64,000 nucleotides of DNA, from the NCBI RefSeq assembly GCF_007741475.1, contig NZ_CP036261.1, forward strand, positions 5,519,798 through 5,583,797, read 5' to 3'. A model generated the notes under the pieces. That model was not told the origin of the DNA, made no database searches, and was given only the letters and a program-made list of their open reading frames with translations. Positions 18,329-27,361 of this stretch are shown one piece after another (positions within the stretch are counted from its first letter, which is position 1; the number at the start of each line of letters is the position of its first letter). This stretch comes from Rosistilla ulvae. GTDB lineage: Bacteria > Planctomycetota > Planctomycetia > Pirellulales > Pirellulaceae. The translations under genes were made by a program, and so were the position numbers.

Positions 18329-21301
18329 TTGTTGTTGACAGAATCAGGACGAAACACGACTCGGCTGATCTTATGGGCTGCGGTGGGACTAGCGTTTGCC
18401 GGAGCTCAAACTGTCGCCGCCGACGAAATGTTTGAAAAGCACGTGGCGCCGCTGCTCGCGCAACGTTGCTTTTCCTGCCATGCTGGAGATTCGCCCGAAG
18501 GTGGCTTTTCGATTGAAGACTCCGCCGCCTTTTTTGCCGACGGATACATCGAACCGGGCGATTCGGCGGCGAGCCATTTGATCGAATTGATCACTCCGGT
18601 CGACGGCAAGGCTGCGATGCCCAAGGATGCCGATCCGCTTTCGGCCGCGGAGATCGCAACGATCGCAAGCTGGATCGACGCCGGAGCCCGGTGGCCCGAA
18701 GGGTTTGTTGTTGAGGAAGCGTTGGTCGATGATTTCGATTGGTGGTCGTTCCAACCGCTGTCGCGACCGCCGGTTCCCGAGCTGAACGATCCGTGGGCGA
18801 AGGATCCCATCGACCGATTTGTTTTGGAAAAGTTGAACCAGAAAGGGCTGACCTATTCGCCGCCAGCCGACCGGCGGACGCTGATCCGCCGTCTCACCTA
18901 CGATCTGACCGGGCTGCCGCCAACGCCAGCAGAGGTCGCTGATTTTGTCGCCGATCCCGATCCCAAGGCTTACGAAAAACTTGTCGATCGTTTGCTGGAA
19001 TCGAAGCATTACGGCGAGCGATGGGCGCGGCACTGGTTGGACGTCGCCAAGTATGCCGATTCGAACGGCTACGACAAAGACAAATTGCGTCCCAACGCAT
19101 GGCCCTACCGCGACTATGTGATTCGATCGTTCAATGAAGACAAACCGTACGCCCGCTTTGTTCAGGAGCAGATCGCGGGAGACGTGTTGTTTCCCGGAAC
19201 GGCTGACGGCACACTCGGTTTAGGTTTTATCGCCGCCGGTCCCTGGGACTTCATCGGTCACGTCGAGGTTTCTGAAGCGAAGCTGGATGGCAAAGTCGCT
19301 CGTAATCTCGATCGCGACGACATGGTTTCAGGCGCACTAAATACATTCTGCAGTGTGACGGTACAGTGCGCGCGATGCCACAACCACAAGTTTGATCCGA
19401 TCACCCAACAGCAGTACTACGGCTTGCAAGCGATCTTCGCGGCGGTCGATCGGGCCGATCGAAAGTTCGACCTCGATCCGCAGGTTGCTGAAAAACGCGA
19501 GCAATTAAATGCTCAGTTGGAAGCATCGGACGCGATCCTGAAAACGATCGACGACCAAATCGCCACCGCTGGCGGAAAGCAACTGGCCGACCTCACGACG
19601 CGGCTCGCCAAGCTGAACAAAAGCTTAAAAGCTGTCGAGTTTCCCGAGTATGGATACCACAGTGCGATCGTCGCAGCCCAGGACTCCAATAAATGGGTCG
19701 AGGTCGAATTGAAGGGGGAAGTAGCGGCATCGCGAATCGTGTTGCATGCCTGCAAAGACAACTACAACAACATCGGCGCCGGCTTCGGATTCCCGCTGCG
19801 ATTCAAAGTCGAAGTCGCCGGCGACGGAGGGAACTGGACGACGGTTAGCGATGCAACCGCAGACGACTTTGCCAACCCAGGCTTGATGCCTGTCGAAATT
19901 TTGTTGGACGATCAATTGGTTCGCCGTGTTCGCGTGACCGCAACGCGATTGGCGGAGCGCAAGGACGACTTCATCTTTGCGTTGGCTGAATTGCAAGTCT
20001 TCGCGGCCGAGCAAAATGTGGCACTCGGCGCGACCGTTCATTCACTCGATTCCATCGAAGCGCCACCTCGCTGGCGTCGCCAAAATCTGACCGATGATAA
20101 GTGGCCCCAAGTTGGAGAGCCCGACACGAAGCGTCGGATCACGGAAGCGACCAATCAGCGAGACGCGATCCTCGCGACAGTGACCACGCCCGATATGGCG
20201 CAGCGTCGCGATGAAGCGAAACGGAAGATCGCCGAGACCGAGGCAGCGATCGCTGCCTTGCCACCGCAGCAAACCGTTTACGCAGCGGCGACCAACTTCA
20301 CCCGCCAAGGAAATTTCAAGCCGACCGGCGGCAAGCCACGAGAGGTTTTTGTGTTGCATCGCGGGGAGGTCTCGCTGCCGGGCGATCCCGCCATACCAGG
20401 CGTGATCCCGTTGAGCGGTGATGCGCAGTGGCAGTTCGACGCGACTTTAAACGAATCGGAGCGACGAGCTCAATTGGCCCAATGGTTGACCGACCGCGAA
20501 CATCCTTTGGTCTGGCGGTCGATCGTCAATCGCATCTGGCAGTACCACTTCGGCCAAGGGATCGTCGCCACGCCCAACGACTTCGGTCGGATGGGAGCCG
20601 AACCGACGCATCCCGAACTGCTCGATTGGTTGGCCGTCGAATTTCGCGACGGCGGGCAATCGATGAAGTCGCTGCACCGAATGATCGTCAACAGCAACGT
20701 CTACATACAGTCCTCGGCCGAAAACGCGGCGAACGCTGCGATCGATGGCAGCAACCAATTTCTGTGGCGATCCAATCGGCGGCGTCTGTCGGCCGAAGAG
20801 GTGCGGGATTCGATCCTGTCGGTAAGCGGCACGTTGGATCCGACGATGGGCGGTCCGGGGTACTATCTGTTCGAATTGGAAAAGACAGCTCATTCGCCTC
20901 ACTTTCAATATCATAAATTCGATCCGGCCGACAAGCGATCGCATCGCCGCAGCATCTACCGTTTCATCGCTCGGTCGCAGCCAAATCCCTTCCTGACGAC
21001 ACTCGATTGCGCCGATTCATCGCAGAGCACTCCACGGCGGAACGAAACGCTGACCTCGTTGCAAGCGTTGTCCTTGATGAACAATAAGTTCAATCTCGTG
21101 ATGGCGGAAGCATTTGCGCGGCGGCTTCAAAACGAACGGGATGGGCTGCCAGAACAGGTCGACCGGGCGATCCAGTTGCTGGTCCAGCGGCCTGCGACTG
21201 CGGAGGAACGAGACGATCTGATTGCCTACGCCAATGCATACGGCTTGGAAAACTTGTGTCGTTTTTTGTTTAACCTAAGTGAATTCGTGTTTGTGGACTG
21301 A
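18329..21301 (+). CDS. Planctomycete cytochrome c / DUF1549 / DUF1553 protein (module 1)
   Basis: The 990-residue exported protein opens with a signal peptide (LILWAAVGLAFAGAQTVAA). A PSCyt1 haem domain follows, with CFSCH at 47-51 and the MPKDADPLS ligand loop near 98. DUF1549 spans about 155-370 (IDRFVLEKLNQKG, YDLTGLPPTP, CARCHNHKFDPI at 347). About residues 425-560 form a discoidin-like beta domain (NKWVEVELKGEVAASRIVLHA, RRVRVTATRLAE), and DUF1553 lies at about 700-985 (LVWRSIVNRIWQYHFGQGI, ETLTSLQALSLMNNKF). No ATG precedes the signal peptide; translation probably uses one of three consecutive TTG codons at 18329-18337. It is followed 7 bp later by a DUF1501 gene, the usual partner. Confidence 0.88.
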   Translation: MLLTESGRNTTRLILWAAVGLAFAGAQTVAADEMFEKHVAPLLAQRCFSCHAGDSPEGGFSIEDSAAFFADGYIEPGDSAASHLIELITPVDGKAAMPKDADPLSAAEIATIASWIDAGARWPEGFVVEEALVDDFDWWSFQPLSRPPVPELNDPWAKDPIDRFVLEKLNQKGLTYSPPADRRTLIRRLTYDLTGLPPTPAEVADFVADPDPKAYEKLVDRLLESKHYGERWARHWLDVAKYADSNGYDKDKLRPNAWPYRDYVIRSFNEDKPYARFVQEQIAGDVLFPGTADGTLGLGFIAAGPWDFIGHVEVSEAKLDGKVARNLDRDDMVSGALNTFCSVTVQCARCHNHKFDPITQQQYYGLQAIFAAVDRADRKFDLDPQVAEKREQLNAQLEASDAILKTIDDQIATAGGKQLADLTTRLAKLNKSLKAVEFPEYGYHSAIVAAQDSNKWVEVELKGEVAASRIVLHACKDNYNNIGAGFGFPLRFKVEVAGDGGNWTTVSDATADDFANPGLMPVEILLDDQLVRRVRVTATRLAERKDDFIFALAELQVFAAEQNVALGATVHSLDSIEAPPRWRRQNLTDDKWPQVGEPDTKRRITEATNQRDAILATVTTPDMAQRRDEAKRKIAETEAAIAALPPQQTVYAAATNFTRQGNFKPTGGKPREVFVLHRGEVSLPGDPAIPGVIPLSGDAQWQFDATLNESERRAQLAQWLTDREHPLVWRSIVNRIWQYHFGQGIVATPNDFGRMGAEPTHPELLDWLAVEFRDGGQSMKSLHRMIVNSNVYIQSSAENAANAAIDGSNQFLWRSNRRRLSAEEVRDSILSVSGTLDPTMGGPGYYLFELEKTAHSPHFQYHKFDPADKRSHRRSIYRFIARSQPNPFLTTLDCADSSQSTPRRNETLTSLQALSLMNNKFNLVMAEAFARRLQNERDGLPEQVDRAIQLLVQRPATAEERDDLIAYANAYGLENLCRFLFNLSEFVFVD

Positions 21302-21308
21302 AGTGAGA

Positions 21309-22751
21309 ATGCAAAACCGAAGAGAATTCGTCCGCCAAGCAGGTACAAATTTTGGTGCGTTAGCGATGGCGGCGATGTTGCAACGCGATGTGCAATCGGC
21401 CAGCGGCGGCGATGTTGAAGTGCTGCACAATCCTCCCAAAGCCAAACGCGTGGTGCAGTTGTTCATGGCCGGAGCGGCCAGCCACATCGACCTGTTTGAT
21501 CACAAGCCACTGCTCGAAAAGTTTCACGGTCAGGAATCGGACTTCGGCGAACCGGTCGAAGCGTTTCAAAACGGCTTGGGGCCGTGGATGAAATCCCCTT
21601 TCAAGTTTGCCCGCTATGGCAAATCGGGAAAGCAGTTGAGCGAAGTTGTTGCGCCGCTTGGAGAATGCGTCGATGACATCGCCTTCGTCCACAACATGGT
21701 TGGCAAAACGGGAGTCCATTCACAGGCGACGTATCTGCAGGCGACAGGTTTCCAACGCCCCGGGTTCCCGGGAATGGGAGCTTGGGTCAGTTATGGCTTG
21801 GGGGCGATCAACGAGAACCTGCCGACTTTTGTTGTTCTTCCCGACCACCGTGGATTTGCCAGTAACGGACCAAAAAACTGGGGCTCCGCGTTCCTGCCCG
21901 CAAGCGCTCAGGGGACCACGATCTTTCCACAACGCGAAAATCCGATCGACGACCTTACCGCTCAAGCCGATTTTGTGACCGCAGCAGGAGACCGCGACGG
22001 ACTAGCGGTACTCGATCGCATGAACCGACGCCATCTACAGCAACACGCCGGCGATTCGCGACTGGAGGCTCGGATTCGTTCCTACGAACTGGCGGCGGCG
22101 ATGCAGTTGAGCGCTCCCGAAGCGTTGGACATCTCGGGCGAGACCGCAGAGACGATGAAGATGTACGGATTGGATCGGATCGGGGCGACGTATCCCGACG
22201 CGATCAATCCAGCGGAAGAGGCGGAGTACTTTGGCCGCAAGTGCCTGATCGCCCGGCGACTGCTGGAACGGGGAGTTCGCTTCGTGCAGATCTGGTCGGG
22301 GAACGACAACGGCTTCCCTCGCCGCAACTGGGACTCCCACGAAGATATCGAGCGCGATCACGGTCCGCTGGCACGTGGCATGGCCGTGGGGACGGCGGCG
22401 CTGCTGAAAGACCTCAAGCGAACCGGCATGTTAGAAGACACGATCGTCTTGTGGACCACGGAGTTTGGGCGGATGCCAAGCACGCAAGGGAGCAAGGGAC
22501 GCGACCACAATCCCTATGTCTTCACCAACTGGATGGCTGGCGGCGGGATCCGCGGCGGCGTCACCTACGGCGAATCGGATCAATGGGGATACAAGCCACT
22601 AGACCGGATGCACCCAACACAAGTCTACGACATTCATGCCACGATCTTGCACCAATTGGGAATCGATCACAAACGACTAACCGTCCGCCACGACGGCGTC
22701 GATCGCCGCCTGACCGACGTCCACGGGCACGTCATTGGTGACCTGATCTAA
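21309..22751 (+). CDS. DUF1501 protein, Tat-type signal (module 1)
   Basis: The 480-residue product begins MQNRREFVRQAGTNFGALAM, a twin-arginine-like leader. The alkaline-phosphatase/sulfatase-like DUF1501 fold is recognised from RVVQLFMAGAASHIDLFDHKP, VHNMVGKTGVHSQATYLQATG, WGSAFLPASAQGTTIF, LERGVRFVQIWSGNDN, WDSHEDIERDHGPLARG and VLWTTEFGRMPSTQGSKGRDHNP. DUF1501 proteins are nearly always paired with DUF1549/DUF1553 proteins in planctomycetes; their biochemical role is not established. The ATG at 21309 lies 7 bp after the previous stop, consistent with one operon; a longer in-frame start at 21279 would overlap the upstream gene. Confidence 0.9.
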   Translation: MQNRREFVRQAGTNFGALAMAAMLQRDVQSASGGDVEVLHNPPKAKRVVQLFMAGAASHIDLFDHKPLLEKFHGQESDFGEPVEAFQNGLGPWMKSPFKFARYGKSGKQLSEVVAPLGECVDDIAFVHNMVGKTGVHSQATYLQATGFQRPGFPGMGAWVSYGLGAINENLPTFVVLPDHRGFASNGPKNWGSAFLPASAQGTTIFPQRENPIDDLTAQADFVTAAGDRDGLAVLDRMNRRHLQQHAGDSRLEARIRSYELAAAMQLSAPEALDISGETAETMKMYGLDRIGATYPDAINPAEEAEYFGRKCLIARRLLERGVRFVQIWSGNDNGFPRRNWDSHEDIERDHGPLARGMAVGTAALLKDLKRTGMLEDTIVLWTTEFGRMPSTQGSKGRDHNPYVFTNWMAGGGIRGGVTYGESDQWGYKPLDRMHPTQVYDIHATILHQLGIDHKRLTVRHDGVDRRLTDVHGHVIGDLI

Positions 22752-22830
22752 GATCGCAAATTTTCATTTATCAATCCAATTTTGTGTACGTGTTACGTTT
22801 TAATCAGTTCGGAATCTTTAGGAGGCGGCA

Positions 22831-23787
22831 ATGTCAAGGCAACGTATTTCCTTGCGTGAACAACGAGGGTTTACCCTTGTTGAATTGTTGGTTGTGATCG
22901 CGATCATCGGAATTTTAGTGGGGTTGTTGCTGCCAGCGGTCCAAGCAGCTCGCGAGGCAGCTCGTCGAATGCAGTGCCAGAACAACCTGAAACAGTGGGG
23001 GTTGGCGATGCACAACTACCACGACACGGTGCTGGCATTTCCTTTTGCCGCTGTCAACACGGATGGCGCAAGCCAATCCAAGCGACACACATGGGTAGGA
23101 ACGATGTGGCCATTCATCGAACAGACTGCGTTGTTCGATCAATACGATTGGGCGTTGGCATTTCATGTTGCCCCGAATTGCGTTCAGAATTCGTTGACCG
23201 GCGTGATCACCGCGGAGGTCCCCGCCTACTATTGCCCCAGCAATCCCGGAGCGAAACAGTGGCAAGGGGATGCTTATTGGCGCGCCCGCGTTCACTACGC
23301 TTTGAACTTTGGCAACGGTACCGTGAGAACGCCTGTCGAAACGACCCAAGCTCCCTTTGGATTCAAGGGTGGCAATGCAGCACGCCCGTTCACCCCTAAG
23401 ATGAGCACATTTATCGATGGAACATCGAACACGCTTCTTTTGTCGGAGCTGTTGGTTCCCGTTTCGGATGCGAGCAACGACTCGCGAGGAGATGGATTCA
23501 ACGACGACCTAAGCTACGGCTCGTTTGCATTTACGACGCGCAGCACACCCAACAGCTCACTTGCCGATGCGATTGCGAATTGCCCGTCTGGCGGATCGAC
23601 GATCCGAAACGCCCCATGTGTCACGCAAACGGCGGGTGCCAGCATCTCGGCTCGCAGCCAACATCCCGGTGGGGTCACGGTAACTCTTGCCGACGGCTCG
23701 GTCCGGTTTGTTGGACAGACGATCGATCTCGCCATATGGCAGGCGTTGGGAACATCCAGTGGCGGCGAAGTGCTGGGTGATTTTTAG
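22831..23787 (+). CDS. DUF1559 pseudopilin-like protein (module 1)
   Basis: The 318-residue product has a prepilin leader (REQRGFTLVELLVVIAIIGIL, cleavage G/F) running straight into LLLPAVQAAREAARRMQCQNNLKQ, the hallmark N-terminus of DUF1559. The CQN-LKQ-LHNYHD region, an internal SELLVPVSD segment and the terminal H-x-GG...LADGSVRF motif (HPGGVTVTLADGSVRF) all fit. Its start is fixed by TTTAGGAGGCGGCAATG, one of the clearest Shine-Dalgarno sites in the window. Planctomycetes carry many copies of this family; the function is unknown. It follows the DUF1501 gene by 79 bp, so it could share its transcript or have its own promoter. Confidence 0.93.
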   Translation: MSRQRISLREQRGFTLVELLVVIAIIGILVGLLLPAVQAAREAARRMQCQNNLKQWGLAMHNYHDTVLAFPFAAVNTDGASQSKRHTWVGTMWPFIEQTALFDQYDWALAFHVAPNCVQNSLTGVITAEVPAYYCPSNPGAKQWQGDAYWRARVHYALNFGNGTVRTPVETTQAPFGFKGGNAARPFTPKMSTFIDGTSNTLLLSELLVPVSDASNDSRGDGFNDDLSYGSFAFTTRSTPNSSLADAIANCPSGGSTIRNAPCVTQTAGASISARSQHPGGVTVTLADGSVRFVGQTIDLAIWQALGTSSGGEVLGDF

Positions 23788-23935
23788 CAATTCATCGTCG
23801 GAAAGCTTTTCGAGCTGGCGGCGGTGTATCGCTCGCTCATCAGCCCCTAAAGCTCGCTCGCCAAAATCTTGATACCGAATCGGTGTTCGCGTCGGTTCGG
23901 TGCGATCTCTACAAGAATACAGGAATGCAACTTCA

Positions 23936-24358
23936 ATGTTCTCTCGCTACGCTTCTGTCTCGCTTTATTTGCTCGCACTGTTCGTATTGGGCTGCGGGCC
24001 TTCGACAAGTACTCCAAGTGTGCGCCTGGGAGGAACAGTCACACTCGATGGACAGCCCCTGGAGTCGGGGCAAATTTCGTTTATCCCCAGCGACGGGAAA
24101 GGCAATTCTTCGGGTGCCACGGTCTCCGCCGGCAGCTTTGATGCCGAAGTCTTTCCAGGCGAGATGCGAGTGGAAATCATCTCGCCCCAAGTGACAGGCA
24201 CGCGGAAGGTCTACGACACGCCCGACAGCCCCACCGAAGATGTCACGGAAGAACAGATCCCGACGCGTTACAACACCAACAGCACGTTGACAGTGGATGC
24301 GGTCTTAGGAGAAGACAAAACCGATCTCCAATTTGCCCTGACGTCAGGAAAGGAATAG
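23936..24358 (+). CDS. Small lipoprotein, carboxypeptidase-regulatory-like fold (module 1)
   Basis: The 140-residue product has a lipoprotein signal (YLLALFVLGCGPST, lipobox VLGC). A single beta-sandwich domain follows, with VRLGGTVTLDGQPLESGQISFIP near residues 35-55, FPGEMRVEIISP and TRYNTNSTLTVDAV near the end. This is the typical planctomycete lipoprotein found directly after DUF1559 genes and resembles transthyretin/carboxypeptidase regulatory domains. It is 149 bp after the DUF1559 gene. The ATG at 23936 is used; a start at 23900 would add 12 polar residues before the signal peptide. Confidence 0.85.
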   Translation: MFSRYASVSLYLLALFVLGCGPSTSTPSVRLGGTVTLDGQPLESGQISFIPSDGKGNSSGATVSAGSFDAEVFPGEMRVEIISPQVTGTRKVYDTPDSPTEDVTEEQIPTRYNTNSTLTVDAVLGEDKTDLQFALTSGKE

Positions 24359-24527
24359 AGATCTGCGCAAAGCACGATCTCAATAGAAACACCTAACGTT
24401 TCCAAACATGTGCTAGAACCGGGAAAGACTCGCTTCGCGGCATGCGACTCCGTGCTAGCTGGAAGGAAGCCGTTCTAGACGCCATTGGTGCCGGTTCCCC
24501 CATGACTTGACCGTGCAATTGCCATTG

Positions 24528-24567
24528 CCCCGACGCCCACGGGGTGCTGCAAAAGAAGGGCGTCGGG
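24528..24567. terminator. Hairpin between convergent genes, probable bidirectional terminator
   Basis: A perfect 10-bp stem, CCCGACGCCC with GGGCGTCGGG, encloses a 20-nt loop between the convergent lipoprotein and DUF1571 genes. The plus-strand side is followed by TGAAAACGTTTT rather than a clean T tract, so termination is inferred from position and stem strength. Confidence 0.55.
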
Positions 24568-24584
24568 TGAAAACGTTTTAACGA

Positions 24585-25460
24585 CTACTTGGAATAGAAC
24601 GCGTAGTTCGGGTTGTTGGGATCGAAGTCGGCGTCCGTTAGGCCCACGTTTAACTTGACGTTAAGGTAGGTGTATTCTTCGTTGATCTGTGGCTTTTGTC
24701 CCGGCGTCTTGGGCCAGCCATAGGCAACATAGCGAACCGGAATATTCATCTGGTCGTCGATGAAGATCTGCCCCAGACTGAAATCGAACTCGGGCCGGTA
24801 CTCGGGATGCGTGACTTGGATCACGCTGCAATCGCGACCGTTGATCTTGGCGTTCTTGCGGAACTCCACTTTGACGTCTTTGTGCTGCCGATCCTGCTCG
24901 CCGCGCTCGATCAACTTTAAGACCAAGTTCTCGATCCCGATCTCGGTCAGCGGATACTTCTGCCCACGCATCGCAAACGCACCTTCGGGCTTCAGCCAGA
25001 CCGTCGGCAAGAAGCGTCCTTTGAAGCCTCCTTCGTGAGCGACCATCTTGTTGTCGTTCTGTTGTTCGACATAGATGACTTCGCGTCCCTTGACGGTCGC
25101 TGGTTTCAGGAAGGCCAAGTAGACGCTAAAGGGAACGACAACGCGTCCATCTTCGACCCGGCGGTTGCGGACCTTAATGAACATGTATTCGTAGTCGCTG
25201 ACCGTATTGCCGACCAGTTCGCGTTTGACCAACGTCGCGGTGTAATCGCTGATGTTGGTGCGGATCTCATGAAGACCTTCGTGAGCGATTCGCAACGCTT
25301 CATCCAACGGATGCACCGCGGGAGTGATGCTGTTGTTCGCCGCGATCCGAAAGACCGGCTCTTGAAACTTGCCCTGCGGAGCTTGAGCGAACGCAGAACT
25401 GGTGGCGCCAGCAGAAGCTGCGGCGAGCATCGATAAGACTTGTCGTCGTGAATGATTCAT
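24585..25460 (-). CDS. DUF1571 domain secreted protein
   Basis: The 291-residue product begins with a twin-arginine-like/Sec signal (MNHSRRQVLSMLAAASAGAT...AFAQ). The DUF1571 core follows: DEALRIAHEGLHEIRTNISDYTATLVKRE (quoted in parts), YEYMFIKVRNRR, PFSVYLAFLKP, GREVIYVEQQNDNKMVAHEG and INEEYTYLNVKLNVGLTDADFDPNNPNY. The pattern of an outer-membrane lipoprotein-sorting-like half-barrel (LolA-like) fits, but the family has no proven function. It stands alone, convergent with the lipoprotein gene. Confidence 0.88.
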   Translation of the reverse strand: MNHSRRQVLSMLAAASAGATSSAFAQAPQGKFQEPVFRIAANNSITPAVHPLDEALRIAHEGLHEIRTNISDYTATLVKRELVGNTVSDYEYMFIKVRNRRVEDGRVVVPFSVYLAFLKPATVKGREVIYVEQQNDNKMVAHEGGFKGRFLPTVWLKPEGAFAMRGQKYPLTEIGIENLVLKLIERGEQDRQHKDVKVEFRKNAKINGRDCSVIQVTHPEYRPEFDFSLGQIFIDDQMNIPVRYVAYGWPKTPGQKPQINEEYTYLNVKLNVGLTDADFDPNNPNYAFYSK

Positions 25461-25822
25461 AGCAGGCCATCCTCCGTGTTAGGCCGACGTCCATTGATAA
25501 GCGTAGGTGCTATCAATATCGCCCTGAAACGCTCAACGATCCAAACTCTTCGATTGGCAAAGCACAGCCACTATAGACGTTAGATTAGGGCAGCCCCGCA
25601 AATCTCTCAGACCTCCCACACGGCGGCGTCAGCAGCCGGTGGAGCGCGAAACCATACCGATCGTAACGTTCACGTCGACGTCCGCCTATCCCGATTCCTA
25701 CAACCGTTACATTTGGCCTGGATTAATCGACTTGCCCTGTCGATACCTGAATTGGCTAAACAGACGTGAGGGCGATATGCCTCCGCGGAAGAATCGCAGA
25801 TCGAATCAAACGTGGAGCGGAG
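25461..25822. other. Intergenic region, divergent promoters
   Basis: These 362 bp separate the leftward DUF1571 gene from the rightward small secreted protein gene. No supported gene, RNA fold or repeat was found. A short frame beginning near 25639 has no family-like features and no ribosome-binding site. Confidence 0.4.
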
Positions 25823-26173
25823 ATGAACGGGGCAGTGAAATGGCTAAAAATTCTTTCGCTTGCTAGCATCTTCGTTTGCAGCACCGCCGGCGTCGTCGCT
25901 GCCCAATCCCCCTTCGATCGCCAAGGCTCCGAATATTCCATCGATCCTGCCGGGCTGGGAATCTGGAATGCTAGCCCCACGCCGCACCTGGTCATCCGCT
26001 CGCCCCAGAAGTCTTCGGGCTTGCACGCCAAGTCGGCGACGATCCCTCAGGCGGTTGCCGTCCCGGTCTGGAAACAGCCCTACGCCTACGGATATTTCGG
26101 AGCCGAACCGCGCCGCCATCCCTACCGCAGCTTCGGACATCAGCAGGCATTTACCGAATGGCGTTGGCGATAA
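25823..26173 (+). CDS. Small secreted protein of unknown function
   Basis: The 116-residue product begins MNGAVKWLKILSLASIFVCS and has a Sec signal peptide ending near VVAAQ. The mature part is short, rich in Pro, Tyr, Arg and His (WKQPYAYGYFGAEPRRHPY) and lacks a recognisable domain. The ATG at 25823 is preceded by GGAGCGGAG, a good ribosome-binding site, and is preferred to an earlier in-frame start at 25766 that would bury the signal peptide. No functional context. It is convergent with the VOC gene. Confidence 0.6.
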   Translation: MNGAVKWLKILSLASIFVCSTAGVVAAQSPFDRQGSEYSIDPAGLGIWNASPTPHLVIRSPQKSSGLHAKSATIPQAVAVPVWKQPYAYGYFGAEPRRHPYRSFGHQQAFTEWRWR

Positions 26174-26223
26174 GCCGCCATCATCCCGCCGGTCCGCAGC
26201 ACTTCCGCTGTTGGAACGAGCTT

Positions 26224-26234
26224 CCCCCCCCCCC
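26224..26234. repeat. Homopolymeric run of 11 C between convergent genes
   Basis: An uninterrupted 11-C tract lies in the 88-bp gap between the small secreted protein gene and the VOC gene. It does not interrupt either frame. Such tracts are prone to slippage and sequencing error. Confidence 0.9.
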
Positions 26235-26261
26235 GCGTTCTTGGCGCCGATCATCGATCGA

Positions 26262-26639
26262 TCATTGTTGAGCGTCGCGGAATCCAAGCAGTTCGATCCA
26301 GTGGCCATCGGGATCGGGTAGGAAGACCTGCATTCCACCGTCGGGACGAATCTGGCGAGGCTTGTGATCGGCCCCGATCCGCTGCAAATGAGCTTCCCAG
26401 GCGTCGAGATCATCGACCTTCAGGGCCAAATGATTCCCACGACTGGCCGAATGGACAGCGCTGTCGCGATCGCCGATCAGATGCAATTCCTGGTCATCGC
26501 CCAGGCGGAACCAAGCCCCTGGAAAATCGAACGCCGGCCTCGGCAGAGGCTCCAATTGCAAGACGTCTCGGTAGAACGCAACACTGATGGAAACGTCGGC
26601 GACGTGCAGGGCGATATGATTAAGTTGCAGGACTTTCAT
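26262..26639 (-). CDS. VOC-family (glyoxalase/bleomycin-resistance fold) protein
   Basis: The 125-residue single-domain protein has two beta-alpha-beta-beta-beta modules. MKVLQLNHIALHVADVSISVAFYRDVLQLE supplies the first metal-ligand His (quoted in parts: LNHIALHVADV, AFYRDVLQLE). ELHLIGDRD, NHLALKVDDLDAWEAHL and the terminal FLPDPDGHWIELLGF supply the second His and the Glu. This matches VOC metalloenzymes such as glyoxalase I-like or dioxygenase-like proteins; the substrate cannot be told. It lies 113 bp downstream of the gene at 26753 on the same strand. Confidence 0.85.
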   Translation of the reverse strand: MKVLQLNHIALHVADVSISVAFYRDVLQLEPLPRPAFDFPGAWFRLGDDQELHLIGDRDSAVHSASRGNHLALKVDDLDAWEAHLQRIGADHKPRQIRPDGGMQVFLPDPDGHWIELLGFRDAQQ

Positions 26640-26752
26640 GCTTCAGCAGTTTGTTCGGCGGGCGGAAAGATTCGATCGGCGGAAGCTCATTTTGCAGAAC
26701 TCGCCCGGTCGCACAACCTCCACGCCAGCGGATGCCTACATAACGAAGCGTT

Positions 26753-27361
26753 CTAAAAATCGAACGGCTTGCCAAGCATCGCTTCCCACTGCTGTCGCTG
26801 ATCGGGAGTTAAGATCTCGGTGATCTGTCGAGCGATCTCGGCATCTTCGTCGCTGATCTTGCCGCGGCCATAACTGCGGCTGAGTCCTTCGACCAACTTT
26901 GCAGTCGCTTCGCGTTGGGTTGAATCCAATTCCAACGCCTGGGCAAAATCGTCCATCGCGATCGCGCGGAGACCGCGTCGCTGCAACCACAGTTCTTGCA
27001 ACCGCTTGTATTGCTTGGGAGCCAGGATCGCCGAAAGCAATCGCTCGGCAACGACTTGGGACTGGGCCGAGACCTGTTCGGGCGAAGGCAGATCATCGCT
27101 TGGCGACTTGTCGCGGCGGGCGTTGCGATATTCGGAAAACAGGTCGGCTTGCAACGCAAAGACCAGTTCGGCAGTTTCCCGCGACAGATTCAATTCCGCT
27201 TGCACTTCGGGAATTCGAAACAATGACATCATGCCACTGTTAAAAAAACGGAGCATCCCACCGCCACCACGCGTCGGAGTCTCCCGCTGAGCAACGGCAG
27301 GAGTCGCAAGGAGACTTAAAAACAACAACAGCAGCAAAGCCCCAGACGTGTTCGACTTCAT
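26753..27361 (-). CDS. Secreted helical protein, Spy/LTXXQ-like, unknown function
   Basis: The 202-residue product has a signal peptide (GALLLLLFLSLLATPAVAQ). A Gly-rich linker follows, then a largely helical body with Glu/Gln/Arg-rich segments (PEVQAELNLSRETAELVFAL, ILAPKQYKRLQELWLQRRG). It ends in EILTPDQRQQWEAMLGKPF, which resembles the LTPxQ motif of periplasmic Spy/CpxP-like chaperones. The match is loose. Its ATG overlaps the stop of the Crp-family gene by 4 bp (ATGA), so the two are co-transcribed; the product could be an envelope sensor or chaperone under that regulator, which is speculation. Confidence 0.65.
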   Translation of the reverse strand: MKSNTSGALLLLLFLSLLATPAVAQRETPTRGGGGMLRFFNSGMMSLFRIPEVQAELNLSRETAELVFALQADLFSEYRNARRDKSPSDDLPSPEQVSAQSQVVAERLLSAILAPKQYKRLQELWLQRRGLRAIAMDDFAQALELDSTQREATAKLVEGLSRSYGRGKISDEDAEIARQITEILTPDQRQQWEAMLGKPFDF

